DNA of 28,797 nt from a virus. The notes below the pieces were generated by a model. It ran no database searches. It was given only the letters and a program-made list of their open reading frames with translations, and was not told the origin of the DNA. The stretch is taken from IMG/VR virus record IMGVR_UViG_3300021365_000073, positions 1-28,797 of that record. One strand, given 5' to 3'. This document shows positions 12,633 through 19,970 of the stretch, one piece after another; the stretch's first letter is position 1; each line of letters starts with the position of its first letter. The translations under genes and the position numbers were made by a program.

Positions 12633-13568
12633 TTGAGTCATAAAGCAAGTTACTGGGCGATGAAGCAGCTACCAGGTTCGCCTCTGAAAAAAGCAATCCT
12701 GTTAGTGCTGGCTGACTACCACACTGATGAATCAGGGCTGATATTTCCCTCTGCGTCGACGCTCTCAATTCTGACGTGCAGCAATGAAAGAACAGTCAGA
12801 AAGTCACTCGATGAGATGCAGGGAGACGGTTTTTTGTGGATCACTCCAAGGGTTGGAAAGACCCCTACGATCCAACTAAATTTCAAAAAACCGACCCCGG
12901 ACTCTAAGTCCGGACTAGTAAAACTGGTCAACCAAGAGGCAGATAAACAGGGGGTTCCAAGAGGTCAAAAAATGACCCCGGACGTATTGTCCGGGGTAGC
13001 CAATAACATCGAGAAAAATGCCTCGACCCCGGACTTTAAGTGCAGCACCCCGGACTTAGATTCCGGGGTACCCCGGACTTTAAGTGCAGCAACCCCGGAC
13101 TCAGAGTCCGACGAAGAAGTTATTAGTATTAATAATAATATTAGGTTGAAAGTTTACAAGATAAACCCTGAATGGGATTTTGAAGAATCCATTGTTCGCG
13201 AGAGCAAGGAGCTCGACGAAGTACCGATCGAATTTATGACAGGCCAACTCCAAGCGTGGCTGTCCTATCGACTCGCTGACCAACGCAAAGCTTCTGAACG
13301 CACACACGTACTTTGGCACCAGGCCTTCGCAGCTCACGTCCTGTATCACTGGAAGATCTACGCCAAGAAACACGGGATCAAAACCCCCGAGTTTCGCAAG
13401 AAGGGATTTGACTCACCTGAGGCATTCGAAGCTGCGAAGAATGATTTCGGTCGAAGGAAATCTGACAAGTTTGCTTATGACAATCTGAAAAAGGTTGGCG
13501 GGATCATTCCGGGATATCTCAAGTACCTCGAGGAAGAGGAATCTGAAAACGTGGCGTGGGCTCAATGA
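12633..13568 (+). CDS. Replication initiator, lambda-O-like with DnaT-like C-terminus
   Basis: A 311-residue protein. Residues 1-90 form a winged-helix domain typical of phage replication initiators (SYWAMKQLPGSPLKKAILLV, IFPSASTLSILTCSNERTVR). Residues 90-165 are a Pro/Ser/Asp-rich linker encoded by the iterons, with repeated TPD. The C-terminal half (WLSYRLADQRKASERTHVLW, FAAHVLYHW) resembles the DnaT primosomal domain. It would bind the internal origin and recruit host replication proteins. The start is TTG at 12633 with a strong AGGAGG eight bases upstream. No separate phage helicase gene is visible nearby. Confidence 0.82.
   Translation: MSHKASYWAMKQLPGSPLKKAILLVLADYHTDESGLIFPSASTLSILTCSNERTVRKSLDEMQGDGFLWITPRVGKTPTIQLNFKKPTPDSKSGLVKLVNQEADKQGVPRGQKMTPDVLSGVANNIEKNASTPDFKCSTPDLDSGVPRTLSAATPDSESDEEVISINNNIRLKVYKINPEWDFEESIVRESKELDEVPIEFMTGQLQAWLSYRLADQRKASERTHVLWHQAFAAHVLYHWKIYAKKHGIKTPEFRKKGFDSPEAFEAAKNDFGRRKSDKFAYDNLKKVGGIIPGYLKYLEEEESENVAWAQ
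12894..13160. other. Probable phage replication origin: six iterons plus AT-rich stretch
   Basis: Six copies of ACCCCGGAC at 12894, 12975, 13026, 13047, 13070 and 13092. Most extend into palindromes (ACCCCGGAC/GTCCGGGGT arms at 12975-12997). The last four are spaced 21-23 bases, about two helical turns. Copies 3 and 5 share ACCCCGGACTTTAAGTGCAG exactly. They are followed at 13111-13160 by an AT-rich tract (TTATTAGTATTAATAATAAT), a natural unwinding element. Iterons plus an AT tract inside the initiator gene is the lambda O/ori layout. Confidence 0.8.
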
Positions 13569-13783
13569 GTGATATGACTTTCCAGATCCTGACCATGATT
13601 TTGTTCGCTTACCCGATCGGTCACCACCTTGCAGAGTCAATCCGAATCAGCGACCAAAACGAAGAGAGGGCCAATACCCAGATGGATATGGCCCTCCAGT
13701 GCTTAGGCGACTTGTCCGGTAGTCGTGAAGCACGAAATGAACTTTACCCAACCAACCCAGGGAATTCTGTAAGCCATGTCTGA
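13565..13783 (+). CDS. Hypothetical small protein, possibly membrane-associated
   Basis: Seventy-two residues. The ATG at 13565 overlaps the TGA of the initiator gene (ATGA). The N-terminal 25 residues (MTFQILTMILFAYPIGHHLA) are hydrophobic and may anchor it in the membrane. The rest is hydrophilic and helical (EERANTQMDMALQCLGDLSG). Function is unknown. It overlaps the next gene by eight bases. Confidence 0.6.
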   Translation: MSDMTFQILTMILFAYPIGHHLAESIRISDQNEERANTQMDMALQCLGDLSGSREARNELYPTNPGNSVSHV

Positions 13784-14219
13784 AACTTGTGTAGGAGATA
13801 CGCCATTGCCAGAGCTGTTTTATTGTGAACGGCGCAATGAGATTAAGTCCAGCTTGCCGGCTCAACCCCCGCGAGACGAATGGATTCACGATCGATGGGA
13901 CCAGTCCGGTACCAGGTGGCCAACAGAGCACGATCACCTCAAGCCCCGGGTCTGTTCCTATTGTGGCGGTGCTCATCCTGATGATGTCGCCAGGTTATTA
14001 AACGAAGGTGACTGGCAGGTATCGCTGACGGATAAAAACTACAAGGCGTATATCGAACAGCCTAGATATTACTGCAAGGCCACTGCCATGGATTTGAACC
14101 CGACAAAGACAACAAGCCCAGTGCCACCTGTGAAGGTTTACTACTCGCACTGGGATCGGGACCTGCTCAGTCGAAATATCAATTTGCTCGAGCATAACCA
14201 GGAGTGCGGCAGAAAGTGA
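13776..14219 (+). CDS. Hypothetical protein with a zinc-knuckle-like motif
   Basis: A 147-residue protein I do not recognise. It has a Pro/Trp-rich N-terminal half (DEWIHDRWDQSGTRWP), a CSYCGGAHPDDVARL motif near residues 59-73, and a C-terminal region with His and Cys (YYSHWDRDLL, then HNQECGRK). It is likely a metal-binding, mostly beta protein. It sits between the replication and recombination genes and overlaps both neighbours, so it is translated with them. Confidence 0.65.
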   Translation: MSETCVGDTPLPELFYCERRNEIKSSLPAQPPRDEWIHDRWDQSGTRWPTEHDHLKPRVCSYCGGAHPDDVARLLNEGDWQVSLTDKNYKAYIEQPRYYCKATAMDLNPTKTTSPVPPVKVYYSHWDRDLLSRNINLLEHNQECGRK

Positions 14220-14347
14220 AAGACCCTGTTAAACAGTTTTGGCGGGTGAGCGTGGCTGTTGCCTTGCGGTCTTTCACCACAGGTACCGAAGCGGTTGCCC
14301 GCCATCTACCTGTCGTCGTTGCCCTGGTTGCTCATCTTGCAGCGTAA
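14216..14347 (+). CDS. Possible 43-residue hydrophobic protein
   Basis: A GTG at 14216 overlaps the TGA of the upstream gene. An AGGAG site lies about 11 bases upstream. The frame (KDPVKQFWRVSVAVALRSFT, then ARHLPVVVALVAHLAA) gives a short protein with a hydrophobic C-terminal segment. It overlaps the start of the HNH-like gene. It fills what would otherwise be an unexplained 118-base gap in a tightly packed operon. Confidence 0.45.
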   Translation: MKDPVKQFWRVSVAVALRSFTTGTEAVARHLPVVVALVAHLAA

Positions 14348-14678
14348 GCGGACCAACAACACGAGAGCAGCGAATCCTGCTGAGAAGAGGTTCCTCGCAT
14401 GGGTACAGGAACAGGATTGTGCAACGTGTGGAATGCCTGGCCCATCAATCGTCGACCATGTGTTTGGGGCGACATACAAACATTTGAAAACGCTCATCGG
14501 TATGTGGTGCCTGCTACCGCTTTGCCCAGAGTGTGATGAGGTGCACACGAACGGCAGCATCAGGGCTTTTACAAACAAATTTGGACCAGTATGTCCGATG
14601 ATTCTAAACGTGATACAGCACAGCCCGTTCGATGCACCGGTCGAAGTTCTAGACGCAATTGAGAAGCTAAACAGATGA
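14337..14678 (+). CDS. HNH-like zinc nuclease family protein (DUF968/Ref-like)
   Basis: About 113 residues from TTG 14337, giving MQRKRTNNTRAANPAEKRFL. An earlier TTG at 14259 adds an unlikely hydrophobic leader. The core motif is FLAWVQEQDCATCGMPGPSI, then VDHVFGATYKH and a second Cys pair LLPLCPECDEVH. CxxC plus His and CxxC define a zinc-bound beta-beta-alpha metal nuclease fold found in phage recombination proteins such as DUF968 and Ref. DNA nicking in recombination is likely. The exact family is from memory. The start is uncertain because no ribosome site is clear. Confidence 0.65.
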   Translation: MQRKRTNNTRAANPAEKRFLAWVQEQDCATCGMPGPSIVDHVFGATYKHLKTLIGMWCLLPLCPECDEVHTNGSIRAFTNKFGPVCPMILNVIQHSPFDAPVEVLDAIEKLNR

Positions 14679-14716
14679 AAAATTCCAGTTTTCTGATAGT
14701 CAGGGAGTAGTTAACT

Positions 14717-15127
14717 TTGCGCCAACCGAAAGAAGAAGACGTGCCAAATATTCTGAGATCACTTGATCGAGGTATTCCGTCAAATGTTTTGGCAAAAAAA
14801 TACAAATTATCAATCGCTTGCATTGATGAAATGAGAGTTAGCAGAACCTGTAATGGAGCGGTTTCACCACTGACGCACAGCGGCAAAAAGTCAGCGCTTC
14901 AGGCTTCAAGCTATAAAAGAAAAAGAGAGATTCTTGCTGGGAATATTGAGGTTACGGAAGAGTGCAGCGTCTGTTTTGAGGCAGGGAGAAAACTGATTTT
15001 TGACAAGGAAGAATGGAAGTGCAGGGCATGTGCAATCAAAAAAAGGAAACTTGACTCCATAGCGCGAACCCGGTCGCTTCGGGATTCTCACGTTGATATA
15101 CAACGACGCAAGGACCTAAGTCGATGA
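14717..15127 (+). CDS. Hypothetical HTH plus zinc-finger protein (TTG start)
   Basis: A 136-residue basic protein. The N-terminal 45 residues look like a helix-turn-helix (VPNILRSLDRGIPSNVLAKK, then YKLSIACIDEMR), similar to small phage regulators. A C-terminal zinc motif CSVCFEAGRKL and CRACAIKKRK follows. GGGAG lies upstream of the TTG at 14717. The region is visibly AT-richer than its neighbours. No family is assigned. DNA binding is likely (inference). Confidence 0.6.
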   Translation: MRQPKEEDVPNILRSLDRGIPSNVLAKKYKLSIACIDEMRVSRTCNGAVSPLTHSGKKSALQASSYKRKREILAGNIEVTEECSVCFEAGRKLIFDKEEWKCRACAIKKRKLDSIARTRSLRDSHVDIQRRKDLSR

Positions 15128-15321
15128 GCGAAAACAAAGATGCAGAGAGTGTTGACGATTTCCTGTCCAGGGGAGGAGCAATCAGCCAAGTGCAGACGGG
15201 TAGATCTAACCTGGTAATGGGTTATCCAGCGGGGCAGCACTCAGAACTTCAGGAAGCTGGCAAGAAGGGTGGCAAGACGACCCAGAGAAATAGGGCGGGC
15301 AATGCCAGCGATCGTACCTAG
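15124..15321 (+). CDS. Hypothetical small protein
   Basis: Sixty-five hydrophilic residues of unknown function (ESVDDFLSRGGAISQVQTGR). Glycine- and lysine-rich towards the end (EAGKKGGKTTQRNRAGN), it is probably partly disordered. The ATG overlaps the previous TGA as ATGA. Its 3' end overlaps the next gene by about 20 bases. Confidence 0.55.
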   Translation: MSENKDAESVDDFLSRGGAISQVQTGRSNLVMGYPAGQHSELQEAGKKGGKTTQRNRAGNASDRT

Positions 15322-15499
15322 TCCGTGGCCTGCTATTGCCCCGCTCAAATACCACCACCTGAACGAAGAAGTGCCGGTGGCGGTTAATGGAGTGCTGATC
15401 TGGACACACTGGTGCTATCCGAGAAAGAGATATGAGGAACTGCCGTTAAAGGATGAATGCAAGGCATGTGGAGCGCCTGACAAGGACATTGGCATATGA
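15302..15499 (+). CDS. Hypothetical small protein with Cys pair
   Basis: Sixty-five residues from the ATG at 15302. The longer reading from 15269 overlaps the previous gene further. There is a Pro/Trp-rich N-terminus (PAIVPSPWPAIAPLKYHHLN), then WTHWCYPRKRYEELPLKDEC and a terminal CKACGAPDKD, a likely zinc-binding tail. Its TGA overlaps the RusA start, suggesting co-translation. No family is recognised. Confidence 0.55.
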   Translation: MPAIVPSPWPAIAPLKYHHLNEEVPVAVNGVLIWTHWCYPRKRYEELPLKDECKACGAPDKDIGI

Positions 15500-15882
15500 C
15501 GTCATATCCAATTTTGCCGATGGGTAAACCTAGAATGACACAGCGAGATAAATGGAAGGGCAGGAAGGTTGTACTTGAGTATCACGCCTTCAAGGATGAG
15601 TGCCGGATACGGAAGGTCAGAGTGCCGGAATCTAACTCGCACATCATATTCATCATGCCGATGCCAAAGAGATGGTCTGAGAAGAAAAAACAGGAGATGG
15701 ATGGAAAACCTCATCAACAAAAACCAGACAAAGACAACCTCGAGAAGGCGCTACTGGATGCGCTATTTCAGGATGACGCCCATATATGGGATGCACGCGT
15801 CACAAAACGATGGGGCAGGGAAGGTCAGATCATCATCCATGAGTTCGGGGAAATGCCAAATGAAATCCAGTATCCGTCATGA
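15496..15882 (+). CDS. rusA: RusA family Holliday-junction resolvase
   Basis: A 128-residue structure-specific endonuclease that resolves Holliday junctions during phage recombination. Family marks are the N-terminal PMGKPRMTQRDKW, the FIMPMPKRWSEKKK segment, KPDKDNLEKALLDAL (with the conserved Asp residues that bind Mg2+) and a final DDAHIWDARVTKRWG strand. Length matches the family (about 120). The ATG overlaps the previous TGA. In lambdoid phages this gene sits in the same place, at the end of the nin-like block before the Q-type regulator. Confidence 0.9.
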   Translation: MTSYPILPMGKPRMTQRDKWKGRKVVLEYHAFKDECRIRKVRVPESNSHIIFIMPMPKRWSEKKKQEMDGKPHQQKPDKDNLEKALLDALFQDDAHIWDARVTKRWGREGQIIIHEFGEMPNEIQYPS

Positions 15883-16360
15883 CCACAAGTATTATCAGGA
15901 TCTGGCGCATCAGCTGCTAGAGGAATGGGTACGGCAGGATTCTCTACCAGCTGGCTCATACGGCAGCAGTCATCCATTAAGTGGCAATCTTGCCCTGACT
16001 GAAACAAAGAATACCAGGAACAAACCCCGATTCCGAAGATCCCAAAAAAGGGAAGACCAGGGCAAGCTCATCGAGAGACCGTATTACCCGGCAGAGGGCA
16101 GAGAGACCACGAACGGTTCCAGGCAGATCCCGCACAAGCTGATGAAGCAGTACTCAAAAATCAGCAAGATCATGGAGACTATTGCCCAGGGAACTCCAGA
16201 TGGACCGAGATACGTTATGGTTCTGAAATATTACTACAGCTGCCACTCGGTTGAGGTTGTGGCTACTCAGATGAAGTGTAGTAAAGCCACTGCGAAGCAA
16301 TTGAAGCGATCAGCATTTGATCAGGTTGTGCTTCTGTTGCGTGGCAGCACTGTAGATTGA
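15860..16360 (+). CDS. Q-like late-gene regulator (predicted antiterminator)
   Basis: A 166-residue basic protein read from the ATG at 15860. An ATG at 15839 is possible. It starts with KYYQDLAHQLLEEWVRQ and YGSSHPLSGN. It ends with a sigma-region-4-like helix-turn-helix: PRYVMVLKYYYSCHSVEVVA, TQMKCSKATAKQLKRSAFDQ. The position, after RusA and before the lysis genes, and the HTH match late regulators of lambdoid phages (Q-type antiterminators or activators). The function is inferred from place and fold, not a named family. Its 3' end has a diverged copy at 17326-17443. Confidence 0.6.
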   Translation: MKSSIRHDHKYYQDLAHQLLEEWVRQDSLPAGSYGSSHPLSGNLALTETKNTRNKPRFRRSQKREDQGKLIERPYYPAEGRETTNGSRQIPHKLMKQYSKISKIMETIAQGTPDGPRYVMVLKYYYSCHSVEVVATQMKCSKATAKQLKRSAFDQVVLLLRGSTVD

Positions 16361-16389
16361 TTGGGCCAAACCTGGCAATGGTACCCGCT

Positions 16390-16470
16390 TGATTTTAGGT
16401 AGACCCATATAATACCAATATATTGAGCGCGCGGATTTCGAATTGCGCGTGCACATTATTGGGCAAGCCC
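16390..16470 (+). promoter_or_regulatory. Possible late promoter and GC-rich hairpin after the late regulator
   Basis: A perfect -10 hexamer TATAAT at 16408-16413, without a good -35 at 16-18 bases, lies just after the Q-like gene, where lambdoid phages carry their late promoter. About 15 bases downstream an imperfect GC-rich inverted repeat (GCGCGCGG...TTGCGCGTGC) could form a pause or terminator hairpin. The role is inferred. Confidence 0.35.
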
Positions 16471-16479
16471 TGTAATCGC

Positions 16480-17073
16480 TCAATCGACCGTCGAAGAAGG
16501 TTCTTTGGTTATTTTTCCGGTCTTGGCCATGGCGGCTCGCCAAATGAGCCATGTGAAGAGAAACAGAAGTAGCGAAGGAATAGCCGTATTGATTGACACG
16601 GGACCGACGTTGAATTCCACATCGCCGGTAGTTCCCAAGAACAAGCCAATCGTTCCTACTAGAAAGAATAGTCCTGATAGCAGAAAGGAAGCTCGTAGCT
16701 GAAGCTGCAGCTCTGATCCCTTGAAAGTTCGAGCTCTAGCGAAAATATATGTAAAGACTACGCCGATTAGCAGATAAGCCGCAGCCTCAGTCACAGCTAA
16801 ACCAACAAGCTCTCCCTTCGAGATCAGAGTACAGCTTCCACCATCTCGCTCCATATGGACAATTTGCATTTTAGCGAGTTCCTGTACATCTTTAATCTCA
16901 CCTCCAGGCAAGAGCACCATACCCTTTGAGGCATCCATTTTTGGCGCCCCCAATAGAGCTTCTTGACGGATAGTCTGGCCATTGGGGGTCATTACCATTC
17001 CTGGCGGAACATCTGAGACAGCATTGGTTGATATTGCTCCGTTGCAGACAACCATTTGATTCACTGAGGACAT
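16480..17073 (-). CDS. Three-helix membrane protein, cargo gene
   Basis: A 197-residue protein in reverse orientation between the late regulator and the restriction-like genes. Residues 1-90 are a soluble domain with a VPPGMVMTPNGQTIR, then GMVLLPGGEIKDVQELAKMQ pattern. Three hydrophobic segments follow at about 92-112 (AAAYLLIGVVFTYIFARA), 128-147 (SFLLSGLFFLVGTIGLFL) and 163-182 (AIPSLLLFLFTWLIWRAA). GGGAG precedes the ATG by five bases. There is no family match from memory. Reverse orientation and location in a cargo slot suggest a lysogen-expressed moron, possibly superinfection exclusion (inference). Confidence 0.7.
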   Translation of the reverse strand: MSSVNQMVVCNGAISTNAVSDVPPGMVMTPNGQTIRQEALLGAPKMDASKGMVLLPGGEIKDVQELAKMQIVHMERDGGSCTLISKGELVGLAVTEAAAYLLIGVVFTYIFARARTFKGSELQLQLRASFLLSGLFFLVGTIGLFLGTTGDVEFNVGPVSINTAIPSLLLFLFTWLIWRAAMAKTGKITKEPSSTVD

Positions 17074-17325
17074 GGTGACTCCCTTCTTTTAAGTGGATAA
17101 CGAATGTGTAGACAAACCCATTTGGTTCCATCCAATGTTTGATTAACACATTCACATAGATCTTTACTGGTCTGCTTAGAGTACTTAGATTTACAGCACC
17201 TTGATGTAATCAATTGATAGTGTTACCTGTTCTTGAATCAGTGACTTTATTGGGTAAGTCCAACAATTACAATTAGTTGAATGATTGGACAAAATTTGTA
17301 CAAATGGAGTAGGCGATAACTCCTG

Positions 17326-17443
17326 TGGGGTTGCGACTCAAATGAAGTGCAATCAGGCGACAGCCAAACAGCTAAAGAGCTAAAGAGGGCAGCAATTGAT
17401 CATGTCGTACTCCTATAGGGTCTGCTTGGTATTGTCGATTTGA
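17326..17443 (+). pseudogene. Decayed copy of the late-regulator 3' end
   Basis: In frame it reads VATQMKCNQATAKQLK, matching VATQMKCSKATAKQLK of the gene at 15860. Most base changes in that stretch are at third codon positions, so it derives from a diverged functional homologue rather than a recent copy. An 8-base duplication (AGCTAAAG) then causes a stop. Further on, DHVVLL is followed by TAG. The rest of the region 17074-17325 shows no gene and is AT-rich. Confidence 0.75.
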
Positions 17444-17511
17444 CATATATTGGTGGTCTCGCGGTAGGTAACTTACAATGCGACCTTGAAACTGTGACAA
17501 AGGATGGGACA

Positions 17512-19968
17512 TTGGTCGATATTAAGAGTGTAGGCACCTCAACGGGAAGCCCAATTAATGTGGAACTCAGTTATAGGATAATTGAACTCTTTTCTGCTGG
17601 TCTTTATTCAAGCCCCAACAAAGCATTCGAAGAATTAGTAACCAATTCATATGACGCGGAAGCGAAAAAAGTAGCGGTTGGAGTCCCCTCCGATTTCAGT
17701 ACGGAAGACTATTTGTGGGTGCTAGACGACGGAGAGAGCATGGATAGTGCTGGGCTCCACAACTTATGGCAGATTGGGGAGTCAAATAAGCGCGAGAAGG
17801 GCAAGGAGCATGCGCGGAAGCAAATAGGTAAGTTTGGAATTGGAAAATTGGCAACTTACATATTGACCCACCAGCTCACTTATGTTTGTAAATCAAGAGG
17901 CAAGTATCTCGCAGTCACCATGGACTATGACGCTCTTGAGAAAGATGAGACAAGAACTAAGAGCATTGCGCTCGATGAGAGAAAGTTAACCAGGAAGGAA
18001 GCAAAAGAAATTGTTGAAGAATTTACGCTAGTTCATGGAGAGGACTTGTCTCCTTTTGCCTTGTTTGGTGCAGGTGCAGAAAAAACCTGGACCTTCTGCT
18101 TGATGACCAAGCTCAAGACCAAAGCTCGAGATATTGCGCCAGGTCGACTTCAATGGATATTGAGGACGGCGTTGCCGTTGAACCCCAACTTCAAATTGTA
18201 TTACAACGGGAAAAGACTTGAATCTTCCAAGATAGCCAACAAAGCCGAGAAACAGTGGATCATCGGTAAGAGCGATGGGGTAGTGGCCAATAATGAAAAT
18301 TATAAGACTACAAAATATCAAAATAAACCGGCTGTAAACCTTCCGCACATTAAAAATATCACAGGAACAATCACCTATTACGAAGACTCTTTTGCGACTG
18401 GTACGAAATCAGAGGAGCAGGGAAGAAGTCATGGAATCTTTTTAATGGTCAGGGATCGATTGATCAATCTCGATGATCCTCTATTAGGGATGGGTCCCTT
18501 TGGTCATGGAGCATTTAATCGCACAAGGATGATGGTTTATGCAGATGAACTAGACGATCACATTACGTCAACTCGAGAATCGATAAAAGATTCTCCCGCA
18601 CTCGCGGATCTTAAAAAGTACCTCGGCTCGAAATTCAATGAGGTGCATTCATACTATATGGATAAGCGTAAGCGGAAAGATGTGGAAAGCTCTGCTCCGT
18701 TTAAGCTCTCGAATAGCGCATACAGCCTGTCTCGTGGCCCAATTTTCTCTGCTGCCCATAAACTGTTGGATGGGGAAATCGCCGATCTACAACTAATCAG
18801 CGTTCCAGAATTCGACAACGATGACGACAAGAGCTTATTTCTTGATTCGGTCAAGGTAGACCTTGAGAGTGAAGAAGGACTCATTCAAAGCTTCGAACGG
18901 GAATTTGAGAATCCAGCTAACCCCATCTGCCGTTTTGAGTTGGAAGATAGAAATGTTGTCTTGAATATGGTGCACCCATATTCGTACTACTTGGCTGAAG
19001 AACACGTTGATGCGAATGTAATCGAGATCATTGCCTCCATGGAAGTTTTATTGGAAGCTCAGATGATCGAGGCTGATATTCCGGACTCAGTACGTATTTC
19101 CCTGCTTGAAAAGAGAGATCGCACTTTTAGGAATCTATCACAACAAAATCCGCACAGTGCCGCTGCGGTAGCACAGGGCATTGCGGATGCTGAAAGTGAT
19201 GCAAATGGTCTGGAAGATGTCCTTGTCGATGCCTTTAATATTCTTGGATTTTCAGCTACCCGTTTAGGTAAGAACGGCCGACCAGATGGAATCGGTATTG
19301 CTGAACTCGTGCGCCATAGTAAGATTTCGTCAGACAGCTATAAGCTCATCTGGGATGCAAAGAGCACGATTCACACAAAGGCTTCATCTACGAATATTTC
19401 TATTGCAGGGATTGATCGTCACCGAGATGACTATTCAGCCGATTTTGCCTGTGTGATTGCCCGAGATTACCAAGGTGGTGGCGATGATACGTCGAAGATT
19501 TGCAAAGAGGCACTGAAAAACAAGGTTACGTTGATCCGAACTAAGGACTTGGGAAAGCTGTTGTATATAGCGATTCCACAGCAACTAAACTTGTACGACC
19601 TGAAAGACTTCTTTAGCACTTGCTATACTCCAACGCAGACCGCCGCGTGGATTGCTGGATTAGAGAAAAGGGAGGTTGCGAAGATACCCTACAAGGACCT
19701 AGTGTATGGTTTGCACAGAATGCAATCTGAGGATAACGAAAGAGTCACGGTGGAGGGGTTTAGATATAAAGACCCAAAATTCACCAATTATTCCTCTGCC
19801 GAGATTACACAAATGATAGAAATGCTAAGCAGACAGGTGCCTAAATATGTCCATATAGAAGGAAATGCAGTTTCGGTGAACTCAAAACCGGAGGTTATTA
19901 TGAAAGCGCTAAAGGATACATACGTACCCCCCGAATTTCAGAATCTATATAAGAAGGTGAACAATTAG
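17512..19968 (+). CDS. GHKL ATPase fused to PD-(D/E)xK nuclease (MORC/MutL-type restriction-like protein)
   Basis: An 818-residue protein. The N-terminal GHKL (HATPase_c) domain has the N-box FEELVTNSYDAEAK (E40/E41, N45), a motif-II-like LDDGESMD (D72-D73-G74) and the G2 loop GKFGIGK (106-112) of MORC/MutL/Hsp90-type ATPases. A transducer-like middle region follows (HGIFLMVRDRLIN, then the RESIKDSPALADLKK helix). The C-terminal region carries a restriction-like fold: helix NGLEDVLVDAFNILGF, then PD592 and DAK (D615-K617), pattern PD-x22-DxK. ATP-driven dimer closure would gate DNA cutting (inference). Iyer, Abhiman and Aravind described such GHKL proteins in restriction-modification loci. 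TTG 17512 has AAGGA upstream. TTG 17440 is an alternative. Confidence 0.85.
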   Translation: MVDIKSVGTSTGSPINVELSYRIIELFSAGLYSSPNKAFEELVTNSYDAEAKKVAVGVPSDFSTEDYLWVLDDGESMDSAGLHNLWQIGESNKREKGKEHARKQIGKFGIGKLATYILTHQLTYVCKSRGKYLAVTMDYDALEKDETRTKSIALDERKLTRKEAKEIVEEFTLVHGEDLSPFALFGAGAEKTWTFCLMTKLKTKARDIAPGRLQWILRTALPLNPNFKLYYNGKRLESSKIANKAEKQWIIGKSDGVVANNENYKTTKYQNKPAVNLPHIKNITGTITYYEDSFATGTKSEEQGRSHGIFLMVRDRLINLDDPLLGMGPFGHGAFNRTRMMVYADELDDHITSTRESIKDSPALADLKKYLGSKFNEVHSYYMDKRKRKDVESSAPFKLSNSAYSLSRGPIFSAAHKLLDGEIADLQLISVPEFDNDDDKSLFLDSVKVDLESEEGLIQSFEREFENPANPICRFELEDRNVVLNMVHPYSYYLAEEHVDANVIEIIASMEVLLEAQMIEADIPDSVRISLLEKRDRTFRNLSQQNPHSAAAVAQGIADAESDANGLEDVLVDAFNILGFSATRLGKNGRPDGIGIAELVRHSKISSDSYKLIWDAKSTIHTKASSTNISIAGIDRHRDDYSADFACVIARDYQGGGDDTSKICKEALKNKVTLIRTKDLGKLLYIAIPQQLNLYDLKDFFSTCYTPTQTAAWIAGLEKREVAKIPYKDLVYGLHRMQSEDNERVTVEGFRYKDPKFTNYSSAEITQMIEMLSRQVPKYVHIEGNAVSVNSKPEVIMKALKDTYVPPEFQNLYKKVNN

Positions 19969-19970
19969 GA

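Noticed and set aside
12894-13110. Repeat array considered as a CRISPR
   Set aside because: Repeats are short (about 9 bases), partly palindromic, without uniform spacers, and lie inside a coding gene. An iteron origin fits far better.
17440-17445. TTGACA as a -35 element for the GHKL operon
   Set aside because: No -10-like hexamer occurs 16-18 bases downstream. The upstream TATATT (17446-17451) has no good -35, so the promoter remains unassigned.
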